Shown: positions 1 to 15,100 of the stretch, piece by piece
Layout of the letters: the number at the start of each line of letters is the position of its first letter
How positions within the stretch are numbered: the first letter of the stretch is position 1
From: Omphiscola glabra
Taxonomy: Eukaryota > Mollusca > Gastropoda > Lymnaeidae
Assembly: GCA_964017045.1 (NCBI GenBank)
Contig: OZ024801.1
Location: 35,868,757 to 35,932,756, forward strand
DNA length: 64,000 nucleotides
Direction: 5' to 3'
Program-made: the position numbers and the translations under genes
Notes under the pieces: generated by a model
Told to the model about the DNA's origin: nothing
The model's input: the letters and a program-made list of their open reading frames with translations, nothing else
The model's database searches: none

Positions 1-135
1 GAGACCTGCCATTTCCCAGACTTCCTTCAGAGTACTTCCTTTGATGGCGTAGCAAAACCTTGGAGTACCAGGATATGGTGGCTGTACATCAGACACGCGC
101 CAAGGTCAGCAGAGAAACAGGAGATCACCGTCAAG
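1..135 (+). CDS. Exon 1 (5' truncated by window edge)
   Basis: Frame 1 is open from base 1 to a donor AAG|GTCAGT at 135/136. It encodes a stretch starting ETCHFPDFLQS and ending QEITVK. The exon ends in phase 0, as the next exon requires. A Cys-F-P start followed by Trp residues fits the beginning of the module, paralleling the RRCWLEPSLFGDWRLYEK part of exon 10. The 5' boundary is not visible. Less certain than the later exons. Confidence 0.55.
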
Positions 136-3100
136 GTCAGTACAACAAAACCTGTTGTTTTTCTTTGTCTTTGCTCTCGTCATGCTTCTGACATGACAGG
201 ACATGACATGTTTACAAAAGCTGTTCGTAATAAGATGCTGACCTATAGCCAGTAGGAGTGTGACAGTAGCAGTACCATGCTGCAGGGCCTTAGGTTTACA
301 GGAGTGTGACAGTAGCAGTACCATGCTGCAGGGCCTTAGGTTTACAGGAGTGGAACAGTAGCAGTACCATGCTGCAGGGCCTTAAGTTTACAGCAGTGGG
401 ACAGTAGCAGTACCATGCTGCAGGGCCTTAGGTTTAGAGGAGTGTGACGGTAGCAGTACCATGCTGCAGGGCCTTAGGTTTACAGGAGTGTGATGGTAGC
501 AGTACCATGCTGCAGGGCCTTAGGTTTACAGGAGTGTGACAGTAGCAGTACCATGCTGCAGGGCCTTAGGTTTACAGGAGTGGGACAGTAGAAGTACCAT
601 GCTGCAGGGCATTAGGTTTAGAGGAGTGTGACAGTAGCAGTACCATACTACAGGGCCTTAGGTTTAGCGGTTTGTCTAAATTCATTAAAACATGATTCCA
701 TTGTGTTGTTGTTGATGTACTGTCCGCTTGTAAAGGATGGAAGAGGCTGATGTACATTTCGCGATACATTTGTTTTCGTAAGTTTCGATTTCTTGATTCC
801 GTACCGAGATTAAGTTAGTGAATTATGTGGTGTGTTTTGAGAATAAATCATATACCCACCATATTTCATATACCACCATATTTCATATACCCATCATATT
901 TCATATACCACCATATTTCATATACATACCATATTTCATATACCCACCATATTTCATATACCAGTCATAGTTCATATACCCACCATATTACATATACCCA
1001 CCGTATTTCATATACCCACCATATTTCACATACCCACCATATTTCATATACCACCATATTTCATATACCCACCATATTTCATATACCCACCATATTTCAT
1101 AAACCCACCATATTTCATATACCCACCATATTTCATATACCCACCATATTTCATATACCCACCATATTTCATATACCCACCATATTTCATATACCCACCA
1201 TATTTCATATACCACCATATTTCATATACCCACCATATTTCATATACCCGCCATATTTCATATACCCACCATATTTCATATACCCATCATAAATAATATA
1301 TCTATCATAGTCATAAACCCTTCATGAGTCATATACCCATCGTAAGTCATACACACATCATAAATCATATACCCATCATAAGTCATATACACATCATAGG
1401 TCATATGCCCATCATAAGTCATGTACTCATCATCGTGATTAGCCCTTCTGACTGACTAAATTGTTTTATGAACATTGGACAGAATGGCCACATGTCCAGA
1501 TACAGAGAGCAGAGTCTCCAGACGTGTGAGCACTCCACACGGCGTGTCCACCACAAAACTAGTTTGGGGCAATGCTCTGATCGTCAGCACGTGTACAACC
1601 GGACGTGCATCAGTGAGGAGCGGGAGAACACGTTCAAGGTTATTCAGTACAACGCCGACAGGTGAGTTCCGTTTGTTTCCCAAGCGACTGATCAAACACG
1701 TAGGGTCAAAAACGGAAAGTAAGTTCTATAAATAGAAGAGGTTTTTTTTTGTGACTTTTCAGTTTGCTTTAATTTATAAAATCTTTTAAAAATTTTAGTT
1801 TGAAGTCGATAGTAAAAGCAATACATATAATATGACTGCATGCGATACATATAATATGATTGCATGCGATACATATAATATGACTGCATGAGATACATAT
1901 AATATGACTACATGCGATACATATAATATGACTGCATGCGATAATATAATATGACTGCATGCGATACATATAATATGACTGCATGCGATACATATAATAT
2001 GACTGCATGCGATACATATAATATGACTGCATGCGATACATATAATATGACTGCATGCGATACATATAATATGACTGCATGCGATACATATAATATGACT
2101 GCATGCGATACATACAACTTCGAGCAATGCATAAAATATGACTTGAAGCCATGTATATAATATGACTTCAAGTCATTCATATATTTTGACTTCAAGCATA
2201 ATTAGTGGACCTTGATGCTAAAGCCACCGCCCACTTTGTTCTCCGTTAGAGACTGTCCTGTATGACCCTGAGAAAGGTTTGCCAACCGTCCATAAAATGT
2301 TGACCAAAAATGACCGGTCCATAAATATTGAGTAAAATAAGTGAAGCAGTAGAAGAACATTTTGACAATAAAGCAAATCGTCAAGCTGAGAGTAGTCATT
2401 TCTTCTAAACTGCTAGATACTAGAAGGATCATCAGAAGCTAGTTACCGAAAAAAACCTTTAAACATGTGTTTTTGTTTAAAATTGTTGGAGATTTAAAAT
2501 ATTTATTAGTAAAAAAAATTATGTTTTTAGACCGATAACACTGATTCGATATTTGATTTACTATAGGAAAGTGGTTCTCAACCTGTGGGTCGCGACCCCT
2601 TTGGGGGTCGAACGCCTAAGACCATCGGAAAATACGTACACTCCACAGTTATGAAGTAGAAGCGAATATCATTTTGTGGTTGGGGGTCGCCACAGCATAA
2701 GGAACTGCATTAAAGGGTCACAACCTTAGAAAGGTTGAGAACCACTGCTCTAGGACTTTTCGATGACCTGCAACAACATTATGTGTAAAGGCGCGCAAAT
2801 AATTTAAATCCTAGTCAAAATTGTAAGGATTTTATTATCTTTTTTAAATTAGATCAAACATTTGGTTTTGATTTTGCCTCCTTCCTCTTTCATATTTGAG
2901 ATTCATAAGCGGGTAAAAGCCTGTATTTCACTTTCATTAAAAAAATCGATTGTAAACTATTTCAGCCATTTGACAGATTTCCGTAACCCGTCATGCATTG
3001 GACGTGACATTTAATATATTGTTACAGTCACCCTGGGTCATTAAGAATAGGTTGGACAACAATGAAAAAATCAGATCAAAACTGTAGAAACATATAAATC

Positions 3101-6100
3101 TTGAATGTTTGCAAATGTCATTTTATAATTCTAGATGGAATTCTTTTCAAGAGAACATATCATTATTATGTTTACTACTAGAATATTTCTTTATTTAGTC
3201 CAACAATTGACCTTTCTTTTCGTTTCACTAAAACATTTAAAACATTTATCCCATTAAGGCACATCGAAGGTCTTATTTGTCTTGTTTGGCTTATTTATCT
3301 TATTCGTCTTATTTGTCTAAATCACATTTGTCTTGTCTTATTTATTTTATTCGTCTTATTTATCTTATTTCGCTTAATTGTCTTATTTGTCTTATTTATA
3401 TTATTTGACTTATTGGTCTTATTTATCTTGTCTGTCTTATCTGTCTTACTTGTCATGTTTGTCTTGTATTGTTAAAAGAGAAAAACACCAATAAGAGAGA
3501 TGAGATAAGATTCTTTTTATTGATCCTTATAAATCGAAATATTTTTTGATTACAATGAACATATTCATTTTCATCCCAAATATATATATATATATATAAC
3601 CAAGACAACATTTTAAAATTATAACAATTTAAACACAAATCATCCAAAGTATTTCTCTAACAAAGAAAGCATCCACAAATGAACTCTCTTAGTGACAGTA
3701 TTGACTTAATTGGTGATCATTTAGGTTTGGTCATCGTTTGTCTTAAACTTATCCACAAATACCGGATTAAACATATTTGTTTCAAAGCACCAGCTTTATA
3801 TTAAAAAAATGGCTCAAATCTGTTTTATTTCATTGTATCTGATTAACTGTCCTGAAAGGAATAAATAAATCAAATAAAATTATAAAATTTTAATGTATGT
3901 TAAACTGTTGACGGCATTGTTTACCATCACGATTTTAAAAAAAAAGAAAAGAAGTATATTTCTTTAAGATCTAAAAATAGACTAAAAGTTGACGGCGACA
4001 ACGGTAAACGAGCAAGGGGGGGGGGATGGGGAGGGGGAGAAGAGCGGAAATATTATTTGTCTTGTCTAGACATGAAGGGCGTCCAGTCAGCATGGGGTCC
4101 CCCTAACAAGTTCATCCTGTAACGTGGGCCGAAAGGGGAGCACATGTTTGAGATTCTCTGATGTAGTGCTTGCCACAACCCACATGACAGCTGGCACAGG
4201 GTCAAGGTCAACAGCATTCCTATTTAAAGTTGGAGGGAACAAATAAGTAGTTGTTGATGTTGTTGTGGCTGCTTTTAATGACTTCGTAACTGTCCAGTTA
4301 TAATGACTTCGTAACTGTCCAGTTTTAATGACTTCGTAACTGTCCAGTTATAATGACTTCGTAACTGTCCAGTTACAATGACTTCGTAACTGTCCAGTTG
4401 TAATGACTTTGTAACTTTCCAGTTTTAATGACTTCGTAACTGTCCAGTTATAATGACTTCGTAACTGTCCAGTTTTAATGACTTCGTAACTGTCCAGTTA
4501 TAATGACTTCGTAACTGTCCAGTTATAATGACTTCGTAACTGTCCAGTTGTAATGACTTTGTAACTTTCCAGTTTTAATGACTTCGTAACTGTCCAGTTA
4601 TAATGACTTTGTAACTTTCCAGTTTTAATGACTTCCTAACTGTCCAGTTTTAATGACTTCGTAACTGTCCAGTTTTAATGACTTCGTAACTGTCCAGTTA
4701 TAATGACATCGCAACTGTCCACAGTAATCATTTCAATTTTATGAAGATCTATTTTTAAAAGATCCAAATAATGATCTAACCCTCCATTCTATTTCCTTCA
4801 TTAAAACACAGAAGTGATCGTATCAATGTGGCTTTAATTGTCGTCTCTTTGATCTGTACTATTAGGCAAGGTTTCCGATGCGTATGATCGACTCTTTTGA
4901 CGTAGTAGGGAGTGGAGCAGTGGGGAGTGGAGCAGAGGAGAGCCTTAACCCTTAGGGTTAATGAAAAGATTGATATGTTTAGAAAGGGACACTGGAGGTG
5001 TCAGAGAGTATGAACGATCAGGGAGAAAATCAAACATGGGCACCAGAATGGACGCTTTGTACTGGCTGATTATTGACATCTGTACGGTTGATGGTGCCTA
5101 CCCATGGGGTGGAGGGTGGTCGAGGTTCTCAAATGTCACAAGACCTTTTGAACTTTGCGTAAATGAGCGAATTTCAGCTCTTGTTTGGAGAATGAGAATA
5201 GATTTGTTCTGTGCCGTATGTTAAAGACTGATATTTTGATTTATTGATGTGAAGGGTGGTAAGTGGTTAATGGAGGTAAGTGGTGAAAGGAGGTAAGTGG
5301 ATAAGAGAGGTAAGTGGTTAAAGTGGAACTGTAGTAAACCTTACTAAATTGTAATTTTTTCTTCAACTTCTTCAAAAAAGTCAGCACATTTGGTAACAAG
5401 AATCTCTACAAGGTATTTTCCCTTATAATAATGAGCAGATTTTGTACACATTAATGTTTGGCTTTTTGCTTCATATTTGCCTAGTAGATGAAACTATTAT
5501 TTTGGGGGGGGGGGGGGGGGGGGGTGTTCGACTAGAATTTAAAAAACTCGCCAAAAAATAAGGTTTACAGCTGTATCAATTTCCCCCTTAGCCATTGTGC
5601 AATGACCTTTGTACCAGAGTTGTGCAATGACCTTTGAACCAGAGTTGTGCAATGACCTTTGTACCAGAGTTGTGCAATCTCATTTGTACCAGAGCTGTGC
5701 AATGATCTTTGCTTCAGAGTTGTGCAATGACCTTCGTACCAGAGTTGTGCAATGACCTTTGAATTCATAAAGATGATTTCTGAAATAATTTATCCTGCTA
5801 AGTATATCTACCACCCCGACTGATTCCCATATTTTCACACTAAAAGCATTTACAAGTTTAATTTTTTTTTTTTAATGTCTTTTAATTGTTTGAACCATGT
5901 GATGAGCGAATAAATCTTTCTGATTTAATGATGTATTGTATGTTTTAGCATTTTGAATACCTTAAGATGAATGACACGCGAGTGTTAGCCATATAGCTGA
6001 ATGACACGCGAGTGTTAGCCATATAGCTGAATGACACGCGAGTGTTAGCCATATAGCTGAATGACACGCCCGTGTTAACCATATAGCTGAATGACACGCG

Positions 6101-9100
6101 AGTGTTAGCCATATAGCTGAATGACACGCCCGTGTTAACCATATAGCTGAATGACACGCGAGTGTTAGCCATATAGCTGAATGACACGCCCGTGTTAACC
6201 ATATAGTTGAATGACACGCGAGTGTTAGCCATATAACTGAATGACACGCGAGTGTTAGCCATACAGATATATGTAAACAGAGAGTTGGCCAAATATCTGA
6301 TTGTGCGCAGAGAGTTGGCCACATAAATGAATGTGCACAGTGTGTACAATCCAATGCGTCACATCTGAAAGTTTGATTTCTTCACCAATTATGTAGAAAA
6401 CTTGTATGATATTAGTCTCATATTCTTCTCTTAACATCTACCCCAATGAAAACAAAACACAAACGCGCGCGAACACACACACACACACACGCCGTTGTTA
6501 AATATTTTCTACGTTCCAATAAAATATGAAGTTTGCTGTTGATCCATGGAACATTGAATTTCTGTTACAGTACGACTGCCCAATACCACACACTTAACAA
6601 AATGAGAAAGGTAGAGGAGTTTGTCACACATTCCTTGGGTCAACATAGGCACACGACTGTCACACATTCCTTGGGTCAACATAGGCACACGACTGTCACA
6701 CATTCCTTGGGTCAACATAGGCACACGACTGTCACACATTCCTTGGGTCAACATAGGCACACGACTGTCACACATTCCTTGGGACAACATAGGCACACGA
6801 CTGTCACACATTCCTTGGGTCAACATAGGCACACGGCTGTCACACATTCCTTGGGTCAACATAGGCACATGACTGTCACACATTCCTTGGGGCAACATAG
6901 GCACACGACTGTCACACATTCCTTGGGTCAACATAGGCACACGACTGTCACACATTCCTTGGGTCAACATAGGCACACGACTGTCACACATTCCTTGGGT
7001 CAACATAGGCACACGACTGTCACACATTCCTTGGGTCAACATAGGCACACGACTGTCACACATTCCTTGGGTCAACATATGCACACGGCTGTCACAGATT
7101 CCTTGGGGCAACATAGGCACACGACTGTCACACATTCCTTGGGGCAACATAGGCACACGACTGTCACAGATTCCTTGGGGCAACATAGGCACACGACTGT
7201 CACACATTCCTTGGGGCAATATAGGCACACGGCTGTCACAGATTCCTTGGGGCAACATAGGCACACGACTGTCACACATTCCTTGGGTCAACATAGGCAC
7301 ACGGCTGTCACACATTCCTTGGGTCAACATAGGCACACGACTGTCACACATTCCTTGGGGCAACATAGGCACACGACTGTCACACATTCCTTGGGTCAAC
7401 ATAGGCACACGACTGTCACACATTCCTCGGGTCAACATAGGCACACGACTTTCACATATTCCTTGGGTCAACATAGGCACACGACTGTCACACATTCCTT
7501 GGGTCAACATAGGCACACGACTGTCACACATTCCTTGGGGGAACATAGGCACACGGCTGTCACAGATTCCTTGGGGCAACATAGGCACACGACTGTCACA
7601 CATTCCTTGGGGCAACATAGGCACACGACTGTCACACATTCCTTGGGGCAAAATAGGCACACGACTGTCACACATTCCTTGGGGAAACATAGGCACACGA
7701 CTGTCACACATTCCTTGGGTCAACATAGGCACACGGCTGTCACACATTCCTTGGGTCAACATAGGCACACGAATGTCACACATTCCTTGGGTCAACATAG
7801 GCACACGACTGTCACACATTCCTTGGGTCAACATAGGCACACGGCAGTCACACATTCCTTGGGTCAACATAGGCACACGACTGTCACACATTCCTTGCAG
7901 CAACATAGGCACACGACTGTCAAACATTCCTTGGGGGAACATAGGCACACGGCTGTCACAGATTCCTTGGGGCAACATAGGCACACGACTGTCACACATT
8001 CCTTGGGGCAAAATGGGCTCACGACTGTCACACATTCCTTGGGGCAACATAGGCACACGACTGTCACACATTCCTTGGGTCAACATAGGCACACGACTGT
8101 CACACATTCCTTGGGTCAACATAGGCACACGACTGTCACACATTCCTTGGGTCAACATAGGCACACGACTGTCACACATTCCTTGGGTCAACATAGGCAC
8201 ACGACTGTCACACATTCCTTGGGGGAACATAGGCACACGGCTGTCACAGATTCCTTGGGGCAACATAGGCACACGACTGTCACACATTCCTTGGGGCAAA
8301 ATAGGCACACGACTGTCACACATTCCTTGGGGCAACATAGGCACACGACTGTCACACATTCCTTGGGTCAACATAGGCACACGACTGTCACACATTCCTT
8401 GCAGCAACATAGGCACACGACTGTCACACATTCCTTGGGGCAACATATGCACAAGACTGTCACACATTCCTTGGGTCAACATAGGCACACGACTGCCACA
8501 CATTCCTTGCAGCAACATAGGCACACGACTGTCAAATGTTAATAAGTAATGTATGATCAATTATAAAATCCATGGAGTGATAGTTGAATATTGTTTTTTA
8601 TGCATGTTAGTGCAATTTTTATTTATATTAGTTTTAATTGTCAATTAATTTGTATACGTGCATTCTTTGTCATATGCACCATATAGCTTAGAATTTTTGG
8701 CAAGCTGTAAAATTAATTCATAGTGATTTCATATGAACCATATTTCCAAAAAACGTTGGGAACCTGCACAGTTAATTCATAAAGATTTTCCCATCTTTAG
8801 GGTTGCAGTAGATACTTATTTTTTAAAGTTTAGTTGCCCGGGCCCCAATTGAGCTCTGACATACTATACAAGGCAACCAAATGAATAATTTGTGGAAATT
8901 TAATTTTCGTGATGCCATCTTGCTCTAGATCTGGTTCTGTTTAAGATAGATGTAAACGCGGAATTCCATCACAAAATAATCTTCCTTTCCCAACCTATGG
9001 CTCCAAATCTTTTATCCGCCATATTCACGATTTCCAATTAAAAAACAATTCCAAGATACCGAGATTTCTAAATCTTGATAGACATTTTGTGGTCAGAGCT

Positions 9101-12100
9101 ACCCCACCCCCTCGCCCTCCCGACGGCGAAACTTCTACAACAATGAACTCTGCTAGAAAGGGCGGCAGTCCCCGACGGAGTCTCAACTCGCGACTTTAGA
9201 GAACACAGCAATCCTCGCCACGGGCCTCGACCGGTCATCATCATGGATTAATCGTATTCGCCTTACATCGTGATTAAACGTTGCCAGGAAGTAGGAGGGG
9301 GAAAAAAAAGCCTCGCACCCGAAGCTGAGATTATCTGATCACGTGATCAAATAGAGGAAAGGGACGTCACTTCCGATAGACAAACCTCAAATGAAGATGG
9401 CGAGGTAAATGGTGTGGGGGCTGGTGGGTAAGGTATAGATGAAATGGAATACAATCCACTATGGCATAAATGAATCTATGAGTTTGATTACAAGAGTAAT
9501 GCGCCCTTATTTCATAAAGCGTGCAGGGAAGTTTGCGGCGAGCAAGATTTATGAATTGGGGAGTTGGGCAAGGATTATTATTGGTTCCAGAGATGAGATT
9601 ATGGGAAAGATGAAAAGGTTTCGGCTTATGGAGTCGGGAGTGATGGCTCCTGGGTGCTTGGCGAATGGTCAGCGGTGTCTGTGTTGTAAATCAGTTTATT
9701 GTTGTTAAGCGGCAGTTCAAGCCTGATGGACAGCCTTCTGGTGTCCATAGACATTTTTGATGATGTCACTAAAGCGACTGTTGTAGCAGAAGAATATCAG
9801 TAAAGCTAAATTGTGCATCGATCAATTTTTATAAATGTCCTTTCAATTTTCTTTAGTAGAACAAATATTTCTAAGTGCATACTTACAAGTTATAAACACA
9901 AATTGATCGTATTCTCTTGCGGAATGAAGGACATGAAGAAATTTATCGTTGTCTCTGGCGGAATGAAGGACATGAAGAAATTGATCGTTATCTCTGGTGG
10001 AATGAAGGACATGAAGAAATTGATCGTTGTCTCTGGCGGAATGAAGGACATGAAGAAATTGATCGTTTTCTATGACGGAATGAATGACATGAAAAAAATT
10101 GATCGTTTTCTCCGAAGGAATGAAAGACCTAAAGAAACTTATCGTACTTAATCAAAATTGTTTTGAAATATTTATTTATTTTTAAATTAGTGTTAACAAG
10201 TTTGACCTTCCTCCTAATTGGTTAGAAATAGTTGTAAATGGTGGATATCTTTGCCGTTCTGTGTTATTATTAGATGAATATTTGATGCATCTCTTTCCTA
10301 GAGCAACCATGATAAATATTAACAACACTTTCATTTACATCATAACATTCAAAATTCATTTGTAAAAAAAAAAAGAGAAACAAATTAAAACATTTTTAAT
10401 TTAAAAAAAAAACTAACAACATTTGTGTTTAAAAAAAATACTCGGGAAAACAATTTCAATTTTTTCTTTATAGAAAGTGTAGCAGACATTATTAAGTAAA
10501 GTGTAGCAGACAATATAAAATAAAGTGTAGCAGACAATATAAAATAAAGTGTAGCAGACAATATAAAATAAAGTGGGGTGGTTCAAAGTACATACTAAAT
10601 GGTCGTTTATATTTCCCATGTAGTTCCATTCAATCCAACTTCTTCCAATCCCGCCCCATCATTCGAGCCCATTTAGTCCCACTTCGACCATCAAAGTAAT
10701 TGTCAGTAGTTATAAGACTTTCCCCCAAAACCACCCTCACCCCGCCCACCACACATGTCTCTCGGTTATCAATGTCTTCTTTGATCCATCTTTTTGTTTT
10801 CTTCTCTAAGCGGAAATATTTTAAAACCGTTCGATAAATAAATAGACACAAATTAAGAGCGGAAAACACAGGAGATCTCCGAGATAACGCTGACGTGAAC
10901 TCCATCAAAACGCCAGCCGGAAGCTCGTTACGAAATCCCAAGGTTCGTCCAAAACCGTCCAAGTAGAAAAGTTGCACGAAGTAAACAGCCGGGCAGAAAA
11001 ATGCCTAAAATGTATCATTGCTTGTTGTTTATGGGTTTCCCGGCCAGTGGCGGTGTTCGGAAATTAAAATGGATGTGCTGGAATAACGCTAAATATGATT
11101 GGGAGTATAGATTGTAGTGCTGGGTTGAACTTATGTATGGTTGGAATTAAAGTGCTGGAATGTAGTTGAACGATAGGAACACAATATTGGTGTGTTTAAA
11201 ATGGTTGCTAGTGCTTAGAAACTTTACAAGTCTGTCTAGGAAGATTTGAAATTACTTCTTAACAAATACAGATGTTACGCCATGCACCAATTAACGTAAC
11301 AAATACAGATGTTACACCCTGTACCAATAAACTTAACAAATACAGATGTTACGCCATGAATGTTTAAACTTAATAAATACAGATGTTACGCCATGCACCA
11401 ATAAAATGGCAATAAAATTTTTTGGATTGCTTTATATCAGCGGTTCTCGAATGAGATCTCCCGTTACCCTTCAGGAGTTCTGTGAGAAAAAGACACATGA
11501 ATGAAAGAGAGAAATCGCGTAAAAATGATGTATAGTAATAATTATGTAAGGTAAACGTCCTAGCAACATAAGAGACCCTGGGCACAGCAATGCACTGGGG
11601 CCCCCGAGGAACACAACAGACCTGGGCCTTGAGAAGGGGGGCGAAAGGGGTAAACTCGCCCCATGCTCAAAGAGTGAGGGGGCATACAGTCGAAGCAGAT
11701 TCTTTATGAGCTTCAATCTTGAAAATGAACATTTCTCTGTCATATCAACATGGACATGAACACTCTGAGTGCAATGTCAACATTAGGAAATACAGATTTC
11801 AAGTTGTCTGTAATTATTTGTTCATACAAAAAAGTGATAGTGTCACAATTTCCACCAAGAACCAGGTAATTCTTGAGATGCTTGCATTCATTTAATAGGT
11901 CATCCTTATAAAGATCTTTGTGATACATATTAGCTAGATCTTCACACTTTTATTTAGCTCATCGGAATCAATTGTTTTTAATTTAATAAAGAAAGAAAAC
12001 AGATTCCCAATACATGAATAAGCGTGTGTACGTTGTGTCAGGTCAGAGGTCAAGGAGTATGTACGTTACGTCAGGTCAGAGTTCAGGGAGTCCAAGATAG

Positions 12101-15100
12101 GGAGAAAAGTTTCGATCTTGAACGTTTTACTTTTATCATATTTACATAGATCTTTCTTTTCTTCTGGTCCATCATATCTACTTAGTCACATATCTGTCAC
12201 TTCTTCTGGTCCATCATATCTACTTAGTCACAGATCTGTCACTTCTTCTGGTCCATCATATCTGCTTAGACATACATCTGTCACTTCTTCTGGTCCATTA
12301 TATCTACTTAGTCATAGATCTGTCACTTCTTCTGGTCCATCATATCTACTTAGTCATAGATTTGTCACTTCTTCTGGTCCATCATATCTACTTAGACATA
12401 GATCTGACACTTCGTCTGGTCCATCATATCTACTTAGACATAAATATGTCAATTCTTCTGGTCCATCATATCTACTTAGACATAGATCTGTCACTTCTTA
12501 TGGTCCATCATATCTACTTAGACATAGATCAGTCACTTCTTCTGGTCCATGATATCTACTTAGACATAGATCTGACACTTCTTCTGGTCCATCATATCTA
12601 TTTATACATAGATCTGTCACTTCTTCTATTCCATCATCATTTATATATATACAATTGAAAATGTGTCTGTATGTTCCACAAAGGCTTTTACATGGATTTA
12701 TGGATCTTGACCAAACTTGGCACATATATCCATCATTATCCAGAAGGAACTCTTAAGGGGATGAGAACTTTTAATAACATTTCGTTTGGGGCCGGGGGCC
12801 CCGAATTCGTTTTTTTCTTATATGAGCTATATAACAAAATTACAAACAAATACTCTTACATGAAAGGATTGATATCAATCAAACTTAGTACACGTACACT
12901 TGATTATCCACATTCAAATAACGAAAGGTACTGAACTCATAATATCCATTCCTCTGGGGCCGGGGGCCCCATTTCATTTTTCCTTATATAAGCTATATAA
13001 ATATCAATAGGCTTAGACAACACTATAGTTTCTATGTGAATTGATGGATATAGGCCTAGAGTGATAGCAATACACTTCACTGTCCGTACTGAAACATCGG
13101 TGGATTTAAAACTAATAATATCCAATCTAGAATTTTTCAGAAAGTTCGATAACTTTAAAACGCTATATCTATAGCATTATTCACTAGATTTTAATGGGAC
13201 AAATTAAAAATTTTAATTTCATAACTTACCTGAATGATTTTTATAGGGCCCCATCTCAGGCAAAAACTAATTCGGTAAAATTCTGGAATGGGCCCCCGGG
13301 GCCAATCTTTTAACTTAAATGTACTATAGTTGTAAAAATGCATTCAGTTGTATAATTTTCGTATTCCAAGAATAATTACTCAGAAAAGACAGTTTTTACA
13401 CAGTTCGTGGAGGATAATACATTTAATCTACAATGTTCCAGAAAGTTCTATAGGTCAATAGGCTTAATACTCTTACATGGATGGATAGATCTTGACCAAA
13501 TTTGTCACATATATCCATCATTATCCGGAAGGAACTCTTAAAGGGTTATGAGCTTTTTATGACACTCCGTTTGCGTGTCCTGTGGGGGCATACAAGACCA
13601 CCATTGAGTGTCCTGAGTGGGCAGACAAAACCACCATTGCGTGTCCTGAGTGGGCAGACAAGACCACCATTGCGTGTCCTGAGTGGGCAGACAAAACCAC
13701 CATTGCGTGTCCTGAGTGGGCAGACAAGACCACCATTGCGTGTCCTGAGTGGGCAGACAAGACCACCATTGCGTGTCTTGAGTGGGCAGACAAAACCACC
13801 ATTGCGTGTCCTGAGTGGGCAGACAAGACCACTATTGCGTGTCCTGAGTGGGCAGACAAGACCACCATTGCGTGTCCTGAGTGGGCAGACAAGACCACCA
13901 TTGCGTGTCCTGAGTGGGCAGACAAGACCACCATTGCGTGTCCTGAGTTGGCAGACAAGACCACAATTGTGTGTCCTGAGTGGGCAGACAAAACCACCAT
14001 TGTGTGTCCTGAGTGGGCAGACAAAACCACCATTGCATGTCCTGAGTGGGCAGACAAAACCACCATTGCGTGTTCTGTGTAGGCAGACAAAACCACCATT
14101 GCGTGTCCTGAGTGGGCGGACAAAACTACCATTGCGTGTCCTGAGTGGGCAGACAATGTACATGTTTGGTACCTGCCACCATTGCGTGTCCTGCGTGAGC
14201 AGACAAAACCACCATTGCGTGTCCTGAGTGGGTAGACAAAACCACCATTGCGTGTCCTGAGTGGGCAGACAAAACCACCATTGCGTGTCCTGCGTGGGCA
14301 GAGAAGGGACATGCATGGTTCCTGCCGGAAATAAAACAGCACCTAATGGGTGCAAACTGTGACGTTTTACATTTGGAAGAAATGGCAGAGACATTGAAGG
14401 AAACATGATTACAAGTTTCCTTTAATGGATATGAGGCGAGAGACTTAGGTGGAAGCCTCTAGCCGATTATTCTAAATACGCAGCCCTGAGAAAGCTGCTC
14501 CTATGCAACCGTTTAGTCCCAGCTACTTCCCAAACTAGTTGCGGGAAGAAACCCACTGAAGAATCTCTCTTAGAGGGCTTCCGACGCTTCCCCAGTATGT
14601 GTGGGGGAAGCTATTAGGACGTTAACGTACCATCCCGAATACCTGGGAGAGTCGGCTGCAAACGATTTAAACGCACCGTTTTCGGTCGACCGGACGTCCC
14701 CTGACGGAGAAAGCCTCCATCTGCAAATCCGATGGAGCGGTTGCGGGTGGGGGCGGTCCAGGTCGGGGAAAGTCCCTGGCGTGCCACCGTACGGTCCGGC
14801 GTCAGGGACCGTGCTTGCAATCCAATGCAGCGTTCAGACATATTTGAAGCATTGTCATACGATTGACCACGGCAGCTTGATAGCATAATTTTGCACTCAT
14901 TCATGAAACCCACAACAGTGTCTGCTAGATCATTTGATACACAACAGTGTCTGTTAGATCATTTGATACATAACAGTGTCTGTTAGATCTTTTGCTCTAT
15001 GGGAAATTATGGAAAAAACTTGATAAAGGGTTTCAAAGGCTTACATATACCAGACCGTAAATTTCATTTGATCAATGTGTAAAATGTCTGAAGGGGAATC

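Noticed and set aside
1475..1735. Open frame starting MATCPDTES across exon 2
   Set aside because: It does not join exon 3 in phase; the NGHMSRYRE frame does and carries the expected cysteines.
6509..8560. 683-codon minus ORF and 669-codon plus ORF
   Set aside because: Both are readings of a 36-bp minisatellite; unit length divisible by three and overlapping frames on both strands explain them. No splice, promoter or homology support.
10630..10977. 115-codon minus ORF
   Set aside because: No domain, no splice context, and the sequence does not resemble a known family.
14601..14888. 95-codon plus ORF in the GC-richer stretch
   Set aside because: It overlaps the hAT transposase piece on the opposite strand, so it is probably a shadow plus insert.
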